Shown: positions 27,952 through 36,155 of the stretch, piece after piece
Layout: every line of letters starts with the position of its first letter
Position numbering within the stretch: the first letter of the stretch is position 1
Source: UBA8941 sp963780545
Lineage (GTDB): Archaea > Thermoproteota > Bathyarchaeia > TCS64
Assembly: GCA_963780545.1 (NCBI GenBank)
Contig: CAWACK010000015.1
Location: forward strand, 62,001 to 126,000
DNA length: 64,000 nt
Reading direction: 5' to 3'
Notes under the pieces: generated by a model
Told to the model about the DNA's origin: nothing
Seen by the model: the letters and a program-made list of their open reading frames with translations, nothing else
Database searches by the model: none
Translations under genes and position numbers: made by a program

Positions 27952-28027
27952 AGCCCGGTCGTCTAGTGGACAAGGATGGAGGGCTTTGGACCCTTAGACC
28001 GGAGTTCGAATCTCCGCCGGGCTACCA
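27952..28027 (+). tRNA. tRNA-Gln (anticodon TTG), CCA encoded
   Basis: 76 bases folding as a cloverleaf. The acceptor AGCCCGG pairs with CCGGGCT, followed by discriminator A and CCA. The anticodon arm GAGGG-CTTTGGA-CCCTT gives anticodon TTG, and the T arm CGGAG-TTCGAAT-CTCCG is perfect. The D stem has one weak pair. No intron. After it, 28028-28238 is non-coding and contains TCGCGCGCGCGA at 28061-28072. Confidence 0.93.
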
Positions 28028-28238
28028 TAACTATACTTGAGTCTACCTCAAATGTGCTAATCGCGCGCGCGATTCTCGATATAGAAGTTTTTCATAAATC
28101 TTGGAGAGAAATGTGAAGTGGATCCGCCTTCGTAGGCAGTTGACAATATTCTTAGCACTAGGTCAGTTGACTAAATGCAGTGTATGCTTATAGTCTATAA
28201 TAATTTGTAAATAGCTTATGGCGCGAAATCCAAAAAAG

Positions 28239-29459
28239 TTACTCGTCTAGGCTCTCGCCAAGTTCGGCGATATCGAGACCCTCATTCTCCTCCTCCGGAA
28301 GGACCCTAAGCTTCGAGATGCGGTCGACAAGCTTAAGGAGGATGTATGAACCGGCGAAAGCATAAGTGATTACAACAATCGCAGCAATCAGCTGGGCTAC
28401 AAATAGGCCAGGATTGCCATAGAGAAGACCATTGGTACCAGCTGGGTTCACGAGTACTGAAGCGAATATTCCTGTTGCGAGGCTACCCATAATTCCGTTG
28501 ACGCCGTGACAGGCAAAGACGTCGAGTGAGTCGTCAATGTTAGTTTTATTTGCGCGCCAGTTCGCTGCCAGATAAGAAACTATACCGGAAGTCAATCCAA
28601 TGATTATTGATACAGGTGCTGTGACAAAACCTGAGCCCGGGGTGATGGCGACGAGACCGCAGACAGCAGCGACTGAGAAGCCAACAGATGATGGCTTTCC
28701 CCTGCTTCTCCACTCGATAATCATCCAGCTAAGCCCCGCAGCAGCGGCTGACAGGAACGTCACAACAACGGCGGACGCAGAGACGTCCCCAGCCTTCAAG
28801 GCACTGCCAGCGTTGAAACCAAACCAGCCGAACCAAAGCAATGACGCTCCGAGAATGACGAGGGGTATGCTACTTGGCTTGAATACCTCTCCTTGCTTCA
28901 ACCCTAACCTCCTGCCGATGACGAGAGCAGCAGCGAGAGCTGAAACACCTGCAGCGGTGTGGACCGCATAGCCACCTGCAAAATCGATCACGCCCATGGC
29001 GTGCAACCAACCGCCGGTGTTCCAGACCCAGTGGGCGATTGGTGAGTATATGAACAGCGACCAAAGGACGGAGAAGAGTAGCATCGAGCGGAGTCGTGTT
29101 CTCTCAACGAACGCGCCGATTATGAGGGCGGGGGTGATGGCAGCGACGACGCACTGGAAGACAAGGAAGAGCGTCTCGGGTATCCCGGGTGCGTAGCTCT
29201 GATTAGGAGTGGACCCAACGTTGATGAGCCCTGCCTTGGAGAGGTCACCGATGATGCCTCCGATGCTCGACCCAAAGACGAGGCTGTAGCCTATAAGTGC
29301 CCACGCGAGGCCTACAACGGCGAAGACGGCGAGGCACTGGAAGAAGGTGGCGATCTGGTTCTTTCGTCTGACAAGGCCAGCGTAGAAGATACCGAGGGCG
29401 GGAACCATTAATACGACAAGGGCTATGGAAACTGAAACCCATACAATGTCTGCGTCCAT
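28239..29459 (-). CDS. amt: ammonium transporter Amt
   Basis: Amt/MEP/Rh channel, 406 aa, about eleven membrane helices. The opening helix contains VPALGIFYAGLVRRKN. The pore motif FAGGYAVHTAAG near residue 160 carries a conserved His. WFGFNAGSAL near 212 and FACHGVNGIMGSLATG near 312, with the second pore His, are also present. The cytosolic tail is short and acidic. No GlnB/GlnK gene follows, which is unusual for Amt. Two Lrp-family genes lie 160 bases upstream on the same strand and may regulate it. Confidence 0.95.
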   Translation of the reverse strand: MDADIVWVSVSIALVVLMVPALGIFYAGLVRRKNQIATFFQCLAVFAVVGLAWALIGYSLVFGSSIGGIIGDLSKAGLINVGSTPNQSYAPGIPETLFLVFQCVVAAITPALIIGAFVERTRLRSMLLFSVLWSLFIYSPIAHWVWNTGGWLHAMGVIDFAGGYAVHTAAGVSALAAALVIGRRLGLKQGEVFKPSSIPLVILGASLLWFGWFGFNAGSALKAGDVSASAVVVTFLSAAAAGLSWMIIEWRSRGKPSSVGFSVAAVCGLVAITPGSGFVTAPVSIIIGLTSGIVSYLAANWRANKTNIDDSLDVFACHGVNGIMGSLATGIFASVLVNPAGTNGLLYGNPGLFVAQLIAAIVVITYAFAGSYILLKLVDRISKLRVLPEEENEGLDIAELGESLDE

Positions 29460-29620
29460 TTTTTATTATCTCTTAGATCGAAAATGCCGCCGTCTACGCT
29501 ATTAAACGTTTAGAAGTGGCATCTATATGAAAAAATATGTACATCTTAATGTATCGTTATTTCATGATCTTAATTGTGAAATAATGCGAAAAAGTTTAGA
29601 ATAAAATGAGTTTATTCAAC

Positions 29621-30079
29621 TTAAATGATGAAATACTTCGTACAAATCTCACCGTTGCCTGCCCAGAGGGCGGTCTGGATGTTATTAATCCCGGGTATCG
29701 CTGTTATCTCTTTTCCAAGTTTCATTAGATGGTCGAAGTTGTGTATAACACAAAGTGCAAGGAGGTCATGGTCGCCTACAGTCTTTGTGGCTACGATGAT
29801 GTTAGGCATCTTAATTAGAGTCTTGAGTATCCGGGTGGAGTCAGTTTTAGAACCGTTTGTTGAGACGTTAATTTGAAACGCTGCCATCCCCTCGTAGCCA
29901 ATCTTGTTAGGGTCGACAATCACGGTGGATCCTCTGATATCTCCGATCTCTCTGAGTCTCTCGTACCTGTTGATGATCGTGTCTGGAGATTTATCGAGCT
30001 CTTTAGCTATCTTTCGAAAGCTCGTCCTAGCGTTCTCGGTGAGGATCTCTACGATCTTCTGATCTACTTCGTCCATCAT
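29621..30079 (-). CDS. Lrp/AsnC family transcription regulator
   Basis: 152 aa. The N-terminal helix-turn-helix (DQKIVEILTENARTSFRKIA) is followed by a RAM ligand-binding domain (VDPNKIGYEGMAAFQINVS and the VGDHDLLALCVI region). These proteins usually form dimers of dimers and sense amino acids. The start overlaps the end of the upstream paralogue by four bases, so the two are co-expressed. It lies upstream of amt, suggesting nitrogen control. Confidence 0.88.
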   Translation of the reverse strand: MMDEVDQKIVEILTENARTSFRKIAKELDKSPDTIINRYERLREIGDIRGSTVIVDPNKIGYEGMAAFQINVSTNGSKTDSTRILKTLIKMPNIIVATKTVGDHDLLALCVIHNFDHLMKLGKEITAIPGINNIQTALWAGNGEICTKYFII

Positions 30080-30570
30080 GCCTGGCCTCCTATCAGTCGC
30101 TCAAGCTCAAAGTTCTCGGGACAGAGAAGAATATCCTCCACCCAGATGCTTGTCTTAACGTCTCTGACATAAGACAGGTTCTTGATCGCTTCCTTGAGGG
30201 TGTTGAATTCAGTCATACTCTTTAGAACGGTGACAGCGAAGACGTTATGCATCCCCATGCTGGGGGTACAGAAAACGACTCCTTGCTGCTTCTTCATCTG
30301 GTCGATAACTTCTGGGACATGAACTGGGTCGACATTCAACTCGAGGCTAGTAATAGTGTTGAATCCTAAGTGTCGTGGGTCGAGAAGGATCGTTGTTCCC
30401 TTGACTACACCATTTTTTTGGAGACGCTGAAAGCGCTTTATGATTGTATCGACGCTTACCCCGCACTCCTTCGCAATATCTGCGAAGTTCGTGCGGGCTT
30501 CCTTCTGAAGGTCGCGAAGAATCCGTATATCTGTCTCGTCGAATTTCAATCTAGCACCACGTACAATCAT
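30076..30570 (-). CDS. Lrp/AsnC family transcription regulator
   Basis: 164 aa, paralogue of the next gene. The HTH region is KFDETDIRILRDLQKEARTN and the following helix; the RAM domain starts LLDPRHLGFNTITSLELNV. First gene of the Lrp-Lrp unit. The 467-base gap upstream (30571-31037) has no gene; it holds CGCGCG motifs at 30693 and 30757 and the promoter of the AAA-VWA gene. Confidence 0.88.
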   Translation of the reverse strand: MIVRGARLKFDETDIRILRDLQKEARTNFADIAKECGVSVDTIIKRFQRLQKNGVVKGTTILLDPRHLGFNTITSLELNVDPVHVPEVIDQMKKQQGVVFCTPSMGMHNVFAVTVLKSMTEFNTLKEAIKNLSYVRDVKTSIWVEDILLCPENFELERLIGGQA

Positions 30571-30756
30571 CTTTGACTGACTTAAAAAGAATGGTTATTT
30601 TCGGACACTTGGTTGTTAAAAAGTTTTTTTCTGCGAATATTTTTAGATTATCTGATTTGAGTTATTATAAACGGAAAACTACAACTAGCCAACGCGCGCA
30701 GCCTAAGACAGGTGGGTGCGTTTCAAACATTAGTCTTTACTGCCTTGACCGCCCAT

Positions 30757-30766
30757 CGCGCGCGCG
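30757..30766. repeat. CGCGCGCGCG intergenic element
   Basis: TCGCGCGCGCGA at 30756-30767, a perfect palindrome in an otherwise AT-rich gap. Similar CGCGCG cores are in other gaps at 5977, 15112, 17025, 19825, 28062, 30693, 33453 and 53014. The role is unknown. Confidence 0.4.
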
Positions 30767-31000
30767 AAACATGATGAGCACTCCCAACTTACGGCTGGTC
30801 TTGAAAGATTCGTGAACAGGTGACTTTTCAATCAGCTCCGCTTCAGCCAGGGTGAATCCAGAAAAGCGGAGAAGTAGATTCTAAAAAGCCACTAAAAGAG
30901 TAGAACCAACCAATTATTATTTTAATCGTCACAATACGCACGACTCATTCACAGTTGGGTCTTTTTTCTATACAAATGTTAAGATAATATGCGAAAAGAT

Positions 31001-31010
31001 ATATATAAAT
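31001..31010 (+). promoter_or_regulatory. TATA box of the AAA-VWA gene
   Basis: ATATATAAAT, centred about 32 bases before the TTG at 31038. No ribosome site precedes the TTG, so a leaderless or very short-leader message is likely. Confidence 0.5.
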
Positions 31011-31037
31011 GTAGCATTAATACGATTTGTTACGGCT

Positions 31038-32231
31038 TTGAGCGAGCCAATTATACGGGGTCGAGCAGGAGATAATGTATTGGAGAAAAATGAAGAAACT
31101 ATCGCTCCAATAAGTAGTGTATTTCTTGACTGGGGAAATGTGGTTTCGAAGTTGACCCATTGCTACCGGAATGGGCTCTTCCCAATACTGATAGGTCCGA
31201 AGGGTGTGGGAAAGACCGCTGCAATAAGGAAGGCCTGTGAGGAACTCGGCAAGGAGATGTACTCCGTAAACTTCTCCCTCCGCACTAGGGAACATAACCT
31301 CGTCGGCCACTACGATACCCGCCCAGACGGAACCATCTGCTTCACCTCTGGTCCGCTCATCAGGTCGATGCAGGAGGGTGCTGCCCTATATTTAGACGAA
31401 ATTAATGTCGCCGAGCCCGCTGTCCTAATCCGCCTTGATGAGGCTCTCGACTTCCGGAGGGAACTCAACAACGATGGAAATAAGATCAGGGCCTCTGAGG
31501 GGTGGTGGGTCTGCTCCTCAATAAACCCCCTCGACCGCTACCACTCCGGGACCCACGAGCTACCCGGGCAACTTCTATCACGCTTTCCTGTCCGCGCGCG
31601 CGCGCTCGATTACACCGGTGCCGAGGTTGATGTAGACTCTTACCTGCTGGAGCGGAAGGGGGACGCGAAGGGGAGGTTCTTCATCGACGAGAAACAGATA
31701 AGCCCGCACACAAATATCGCAATTCTTCTCGATATGTCCTCATCAATCTCTACTCTCGAGGAGCAGTACCTAAAGTCTATAGTGATAATTGGAGAGGCTT
31801 TGAGCTACTTCAGAATGAACTTCTCGATCTTCGTCTTCAATCAAGGCAACTTCCACGTCGTGAAGATGTGCCGGGAACCGTGGTCGAATGGAATCAAGGA
31901 GAAGCTCGCCTCACTTGAGAATAAGGGAGGCACCCCATTAGCCGAGGCTCTCCTTCTCACTCAGTACTACTCAAACTTAGAGAACTGTAGGAAAATAGTG
32001 GTGATCACGGATGGTGAACCTAACGATATGAGAAAAGCAGCCGATGCCATCAGAAGAGTTGAAGCCTCGGGGACGAACGTCTCAATGATTGGGTTCCGCC
32101 ACGCCAATAAGAGCACCTACACCCGATTTTTCAACCTCCTCGGGAACAGACAGGGTAGAGTACAGGTGATAAACAACGTCAATACTCTCCCCGACGCCTT
32201 CTTCGACGCCATAAGAGTATCATCCGAGTGA
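31038..32231 (+). CDS. fused MoxR-type AAA ATPase and VWA-domain protein
   Basis: 397 aa with two domains in one chain. The AAA part (about 25-200) has Walker A GPKGVGKTAA near residue 54, Walker B ALYLDEINVAE near 118, sensor-like VCSSINPLDRYH near 160 and an arginine-finger candidate LLSRFPVRA near 180. The VWA part (about 225-395) has a complete MIDAS: DMSSSIS near 231, GGTPLAEAL near 300, and ITDGEPND near 328. Normally MoxR ATPase and VWA partner are separate genes (as CbbQ/CbbO or NorQ/NorD) and the ATPase has a helical lid. Here the lid is mostly missing and only a linker of roughly 40 residues joins the domains. Start TTG at 31038; no in-frame ATG upstream of Walker A. Converges with a coiled-coil gene. 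Probable chaperone-like remodelling factor, target unknown. Confidence 0.85.
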   Translation: MSEPIIRGRAGDNVLEKNEETIAPISSVFLDWGNVVSKLTHCYRNGLFPILIGPKGVGKTAAIRKACEELGKEMYSVNFSLRTREHNLVGHYDTRPDGTICFTSGPLIRSMQEGAALYLDEINVAEPAVLIRLDEALDFRRELNNDGNKIRASEGWWVCSSINPLDRYHSGTHELPGQLLSRFPVRARALDYTGAEVDVDSYLLERKGDAKGRFFIDEKQISPHTNIAILLDMSSSISTLEEQYLKSIVIIGEALSYFRMNFSIFVFNQGNFHVVKMCREPWSNGIKEKLASLENKGGTPLAEALLLTQYYSNLENCRKIVVITDGEPNDMRKAADAIRRVEASGTNVSMIGFRHANKSTYTRFFNLLGNRQGRVQVINNVNTLPDAFFDAIRVSSE

Positions 32232-32310
32232 TTTAGCAGATAACCAATTACAGATACGGGTCGGGATAGTCTGTTAAGGTAGATGAATTTCTCTAAAGAT
32301 ACGCTTCATC

Positions 32311-33168
32311 TTAGGTCATTGAAGGTTTTGAACCGCTTCTCTTGATTAGAGCGTTGACGGCTTCTGCAAGGTTTTCACAGGCAATACAGCGGATCTCTGT
32401 TGAATTATCTACTTGTGCCTCAGACTCGAGCCGCTCTATCTCCATCTTGTCAACCGCGATCTTTTTGAGGATTTCTTGCCTCTTATTTTCGTACTCCTCT
32501 TGGAGATGTTCCTCCTCAGCGTCGAAGGTATGTGTCATCTCCTCAAGTTCATCCTTGGCTACAGCTAACCTAGACCTCGCATCTTCTTCTTTTTTCGCCT
32601 TGACTTTCGTGATGCCCTCTAGGAACCCGGACTTTGACTGGATCACATCGTCCAGCTCGCCTGCGCGTATCTCGACGACTTCTGTTAGAGACTTGATTTT
32701 CTGATCCCTTCGAGCCGAGATCTCCTTCAACTTTATCATATACTCTTGCTCAGCCTGGAAGAGTATGTTCTTCGACGCATTTAGTCCACGAATGGTCTCT
32801 ACCCGCGAAGCCTCCTTTGTTTTTTCCCCCATTAAGGCCTCTTTGACCACCGAGAAAAGTCGCATTCGCTCCTCTGTGAAGCGGTCGTCCATATCGATGA
32901 CCTTACTCGTCTCGAAGTCGTCTAAAACGGTCTGCAAGCTTTTAAGCCAACTGTCAAAGTGTTGGTGGAATGGAGCCATCGCAAAGGATTGGTCGCCAAG
33001 GTTCTTCAGGCCAGAAAGAGTTCGGTCAATGACCTCGTTCTTAGATTGGATACTGTTTTCTCCTGCAAATGATCCAGCCATGCGATGCGTCTTTGATTTT
33101 TGCTTCGCTTTTGCCTTCTTAGGTCGATCGAAACCTCTGGGGGTCCCCGACCCCTGCTGGTAACTCAT
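32311..33168 (-). CDS. coiled-coil protein with basic N-terminus
   Basis: 285 aa. The N-terminal 30 residues are basic (RPKKAKAKQKSKTHR). From about residue 75 to 260 the protein is heptad-rich, charged and helical (EEDARSRLAVAKDELEEM). A CIAC pair near residue 262 precedes a short tail. No enzyme motif. It may form a filament or scaffold. It is convergent with the AAA-VWA gene; a functional link is possible but rests only on adjacency. Confidence 0.75.
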   Translation of the reverse strand: MSYQQGSGTPRGFDRPKKAKAKQKSKTHRMAGSFAGENSIQSKNEVIDRTLSGLKNLGDQSFAMAPFHQHFDSWLKSLQTVLDDFETSKVIDMDDRFTEERMRLFSVVKEALMGEKTKEASRVETIRGLNASKNILFQAEQEYMIKLKEISARRDQKIKSLTEVVEIRAGELDDVIQSKSGFLEGITKVKAKKEEDARSRLAVAKDELEEMTHTFDAEEEHLQEEYENKRQEILKKIAVDKMEIERLESEAQVDNSTEIRCIACENLAEAVNALIKRSGSKPSMT

Positions 33169-33275
33169 AGGATTAGCTGCCCGCTTAGAGTATATATTTG
33201 AACACGTGTGGCGTGCCTAAAACCCGACTTTACAACTGTCAATGATGAGCTCTACGCATCGAATTATTCCAAGGC

Positions 33276-33422
33276 TCACGTGAGTTGATGGGAACACGAG
33301 GTACCCTTCCACATGCAGTCGATCCCCCTCAACCGCTTGATCAATTCGCCGACTTCCATTCCTTCGACAAGGTCGATATACTCTGCAAGTTCCCATCGCA
33401 TCCATTGACAAACTTCACACAC
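33276..33422 (-). CDS. possible small Cys-containing ORF
   Basis: From GTG at 33422 to TGA at 33276-33278: 48 codons beginning CEVCQWMRWELAEYIDL and ending with two more cysteines (GIDCMWKGTSCSH). The CxxC and the amphipathic helix look protein-like. It follows another Cys-rich frame on the same strand (33464-33631) and the two could be one gene split by an indel. Nothing else supported in 33169-33726. Confidence 0.3.
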   Translation of the reverse strand: MCEVCQWMRWELAEYIDLVEGMEVGELIKRLRGIDCMWKGTSCSHQLT

Positions 33423-33463
33423 CTCACTCTCCCTTTCTCGACACAGAAATCACGCGCGCGAGA

Positions 33464-33631
33464 TTATCGAGGGTCGTTGTGGTGTGTGACATTATAGAAG
33501 TAGTTCATGTATATGTCGCAACTCTTCTCGGGACAGAAGCGAGAGCAGACATATTCGGGGTAGATTGCGAGTTTTTCATCCACCTCCTTAGTCTCGAACA
33601 CTCTTCCACAGATGGCCTTCAACGTCACCAA
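33464..33631 (-). CDS. possible small Cys-rich ORF
   Basis: TTG at 33631 or GTG at 33628, stop at 33464-33466, about 54 aa. Contains YVCSRFCPEKSCDIYMNYF, three cysteines spaced as in small metal-binding proteins, plus an earlier AICGRVFE. No family recognised. A CGCGCGCG tract (33453-33460) lies just past the stop. Confidence 0.3.
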   Translation of the reverse strand: MVTLKAICGRVFETKEVDEKLAIYPEYVCSRFCPEKSCDIYMNYFYNVTHHNDPR

Positions 33632-33726
33632 GAATGGATCAAATCAGAGGTGTGCTGCCTCCATTTTATGTATTTCCAGGCATAAAACACATCAGATTTG
33701 AAATATAGCTGTATAGATGTCTCCTT

Positions 33727-35817
33727 ATGGCTTCATCGAGGGCGGTTGACACCATCTGCCGCATGTGTGGAAGATATTGCCCGGTAAGGATCTTTGTCGA
33801 GGATGGAAGGGTTGAGAAAATTGAGGGAATCCCCAAGAACTTCGTCACAAATGGCGGTGTTTGCGGGAAGGGGATCGCTGCGGTCCAACTCGAATACGAG
33901 CCTAATAGGATCCTACACCCTCTGAAGAGGGTAGGTGACAGGGGAAGCGGACATTGGGAGACCGTAACCTGGGATCAAGCTCTCAGCGAAATAGCTGATA
34001 AGCTAACCGAGATTAAAGCTGAGTACGGAGCCAAGGCTCTTGTGTACCACCACGGCGCCGCTATTCAGCATGTTTGGGGGTATATCCGCCGCTTCATGAA
34101 TGCTTGGGGTTCCCCAAACGAAGCTGGGCACAGTCACCTATGCCATATCCCTCGACAATTGGCACACACCCTAACCTATGGTGGGATGCCACAGGCAGAC
34201 TACGAGAATACCAATTTAATGCTCCTTTGGGGTTACAACCCTGTCTATTCTAGCGTCCTCCACTTCGCGCCCCAAATACTCGCTGCTAAGGAGCGGGGTG
34301 CTAAGCTGATTGTTGTCGACCCCATCTTCACTGCAATCGCTTCAAAGGCTGATATCTGGCTCCAGCCAAGGCCTGGCACCGATGGCGCCCTCGCACTCGG
34401 GATACTAAACTGCATAATTAAGGAGAACCTCCACGACCAGACCTTCATTGAGAATTGGACAATTGGGTTCGAAGAACTCCGCAAACGAGTGAAGGAGTAT
34501 GACCCAGAGAGAGTCTCCGAGATCACATGGGTTCCAGCGGTGAAGATAAGGGAGGTTGCTGAACTTTACTCGACGACTAAACCAGCTATTTTAGAGGATG
34601 GAAACGGGATCGATCAGCACACTAATGTCGTCCAAACCGATAGGGCGATTGCGATCCTCCGTGCCATAACCGGGAACCTTGGTGTTCCCGGAGGCCACTT
34701 CTTCCGTCCAAGCCTAGGCCTCGCCGACGTCAGCCTAAGTGAGATGGCACCTAAAATCAACTCGATATCTAAGAACCCACTTTATACGGGACTCTCGGGG
34801 CAGATTAGCACACCCCATGTCGTCGATGCCCTCCTAACAGAAGAACCATATCCGATAAAAGCGATGATTGTCCACGGTAGTGCCGCGGGAGCCATCGCCT
34901 CAAATGCTAATAAAACCATTATGGCATTTAGGAAGCTGGAACTACTCGTCGTACACGACATATTTATGACGGATGTGGCTGAGATCGCGGATTATGTCCT
35001 GCCAGCCGCTACCTTCATGGAGCAGAGCTGCCTTGTCACTAATCCGCCTGCGGGGCCTGCTCTCACTAAAGAAACCGCATTTCTCGGCATGATGGAGAAA
35101 ACCGTCGAACCACTGGGAGAAGCTTGGAGCGACCACGCCTTTCTCTGGGAACTTGCAAAAAGGCTCGGGCTCGGATACTACTTCACCACACCTGAGGAGC
35201 TCTTTGACGAGGAGCTTAAGCCACTTAATCTTAGCGTCGAGAAGCTCAGGGAATACCCGGGTGGATATATTAAAAAATTCAACTCTCAGGAACTTTACAA
35301 GAACTATGAAAAGAGAGGTTTCAAAACACCCTCAGGAAAGGTGGAGATCTTCTCGAAGACTCTAGAGGAAGCAGGGTTCGACCCTCTTCCGGGCTACGTA
35401 GAGCCTGTTGAAAGTCCCTTAAGTACCCCCAAACTGGCTAAGGAATATCCCCTTGTCGGAGGGGTTAGCGTCCACCTCGGCTTATTCACACATACTCAGT
35501 ACAGGACCCTTCCCTGGCTCAAGGAGATCTATCCGGGTGCATTAGTTTATATCAACCCGGAGAAAGCGGAGGAGCTAGGAGTTTTAGATGGGGAGGATGT
35601 CTATGTCGAGTCCCTGAGGGGGCGAATAAAGGTGAATGCCAGAGTTACAGAGGAGGTTGACCCACGCGTGGTCCAAGTGACTTGGGGCTGGGGTCAACCC
35701 TACGCCTCAGGTGACAGGCCCAATACCCTCACAAATGATGCTGAGAGATGCCCAATATCCGGCGCTACTGGAAACAGGTCATTCCTGTGCCGAGTCGTTA
35801 AGATAGAGGGAGCTTGA
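33727..35817 (+). CDS. molybdopterin oxidoreductase, cytosolic (pair 1)
   Basis: Molybdenum/tungsten bis-MGD enzyme of the DMSO-reductase superfamily, 696 aa. The N-terminal 4Fe-4S motif is CRMCGRYCP with a later GGVCGKG, at residues 11-50. The metal ligand is probably Cys in HSHLCHIPR near 140. Cofactor-binding motifs include LLWGYNPVYSS, VVDPIFTAIASKAD and RPGTDGALALG. The C-terminal MopB domain begins near 570 (VHLGLFTHTQYRT). No Tat signal and no membrane subunit, so it should work in the cytosol. Relatives include polysulfide-, aromatic- and acetylene-acting enzymes; substrate not assignable. It is followed without a gap by its ferredoxin subunit. A paralogous pair follows. Confidence 0.88.
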   Translation: MASSRAVDTICRMCGRYCPVRIFVEDGRVEKIEGIPKNFVTNGGVCGKGIAAVQLEYEPNRILHPLKRVGDRGSGHWETVTWDQALSEIADKLTEIKAEYGAKALVYHHGAAIQHVWGYIRRFMNAWGSPNEAGHSHLCHIPRQLAHTLTYGGMPQADYENTNLMLLWGYNPVYSSVLHFAPQILAAKERGAKLIVVDPIFTAIASKADIWLQPRPGTDGALALGILNCIIKENLHDQTFIENWTIGFEELRKRVKEYDPERVSEITWVPAVKIREVAELYSTTKPAILEDGNGIDQHTNVVQTDRAIAILRAITGNLGVPGGHFFRPSLGLADVSLSEMAPKINSISKNPLYTGLSGQISTPHVVDALLTEEPYPIKAMIVHGSAAGAIASNANKTIMAFRKLELLVVHDIFMTDVAEIADYVLPAATFMEQSCLVTNPPAGPALTKETAFLGMMEKTVEPLGEAWSDHAFLWELAKRLGLGYYFTTPEELFDEELKPLNLSVEKLREYPGGYIKKFNSQELYKNYEKRGFKTPSGKVEIFSKTLEEAGFDPLPGYVEPVESPLSTPKLAKEYPLVGGVSVHLGLFTHTQYRTLPWLKEIYPGALVYINPEKAEELGVLDGEDVYVESLRGRIKVNARVTEEVDPRVVQVTWGWGQPYASGDRPNTLTNDAERCPISGATGNRSFLCRVVKIEGA

Positions 35818-36135
35818 ATGAAAGTTTACATACTAGTTGATCTTGACAAGTGCATTGGTTGCTACGCCTGCGAGATAGCTTGTAAGCAGGAGAACCGAGT
35901 CCCTGAGGGCAAGAAACTTGTTGAAGTTAAGAGGATTGGACCCGCAATAATCGATGGGAACATGAAGATGGAATACTACCCCGCGATGTATGGTTGTACC
36001 CTCTGCCCAAATAGGGAAGATGGACCCGCTTGCGTCGATGCGTGCCCTACAAAAGCGCTTAGACTCTGTGAAGATGCCGAGGTTCTTCAACTTTTAAATG
36101 GGAGGAAGCGTTACCAGATCTGCAAGACTCCTTAG
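35818..36135 (+). CDS. 4Fe-4S ferredoxin subunit of pair 1
   Basis: 105 aa DmsB/NrfC-like electron-transfer subunit, short form. CIGCYACEIACK near residue 13 and CTLCPNR plus ACVDACPTKAL near 60-80 give eight cysteines for two 4Fe-4S clusters; full DmsB proteins have four. It begins at the base after the upstream stop and should carry electrons to or from the Mo enzyme. No transmembrane helix. Confidence 0.87.
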   Translation: MKVYILVDLDKCIGCYACEIACKQENRVPEGKKLVEVKRIGPAIIDGNMKMEYYPAMYGCTLCPNREDGPACVDACPTKALRLCEDAEVLQLLNGRKRYQICKTP

Positions 36136-36155
36136 ATCGAGAGTGTTTTTAAAAA

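Noticed and set aside
30573..30815. 80-codon plus-strand frame upstream of the AAA-VWA gene
   Set aside because: Low-complexity, crosses the CGCGCG elements and lacks any domain; the gap looks regulatory.
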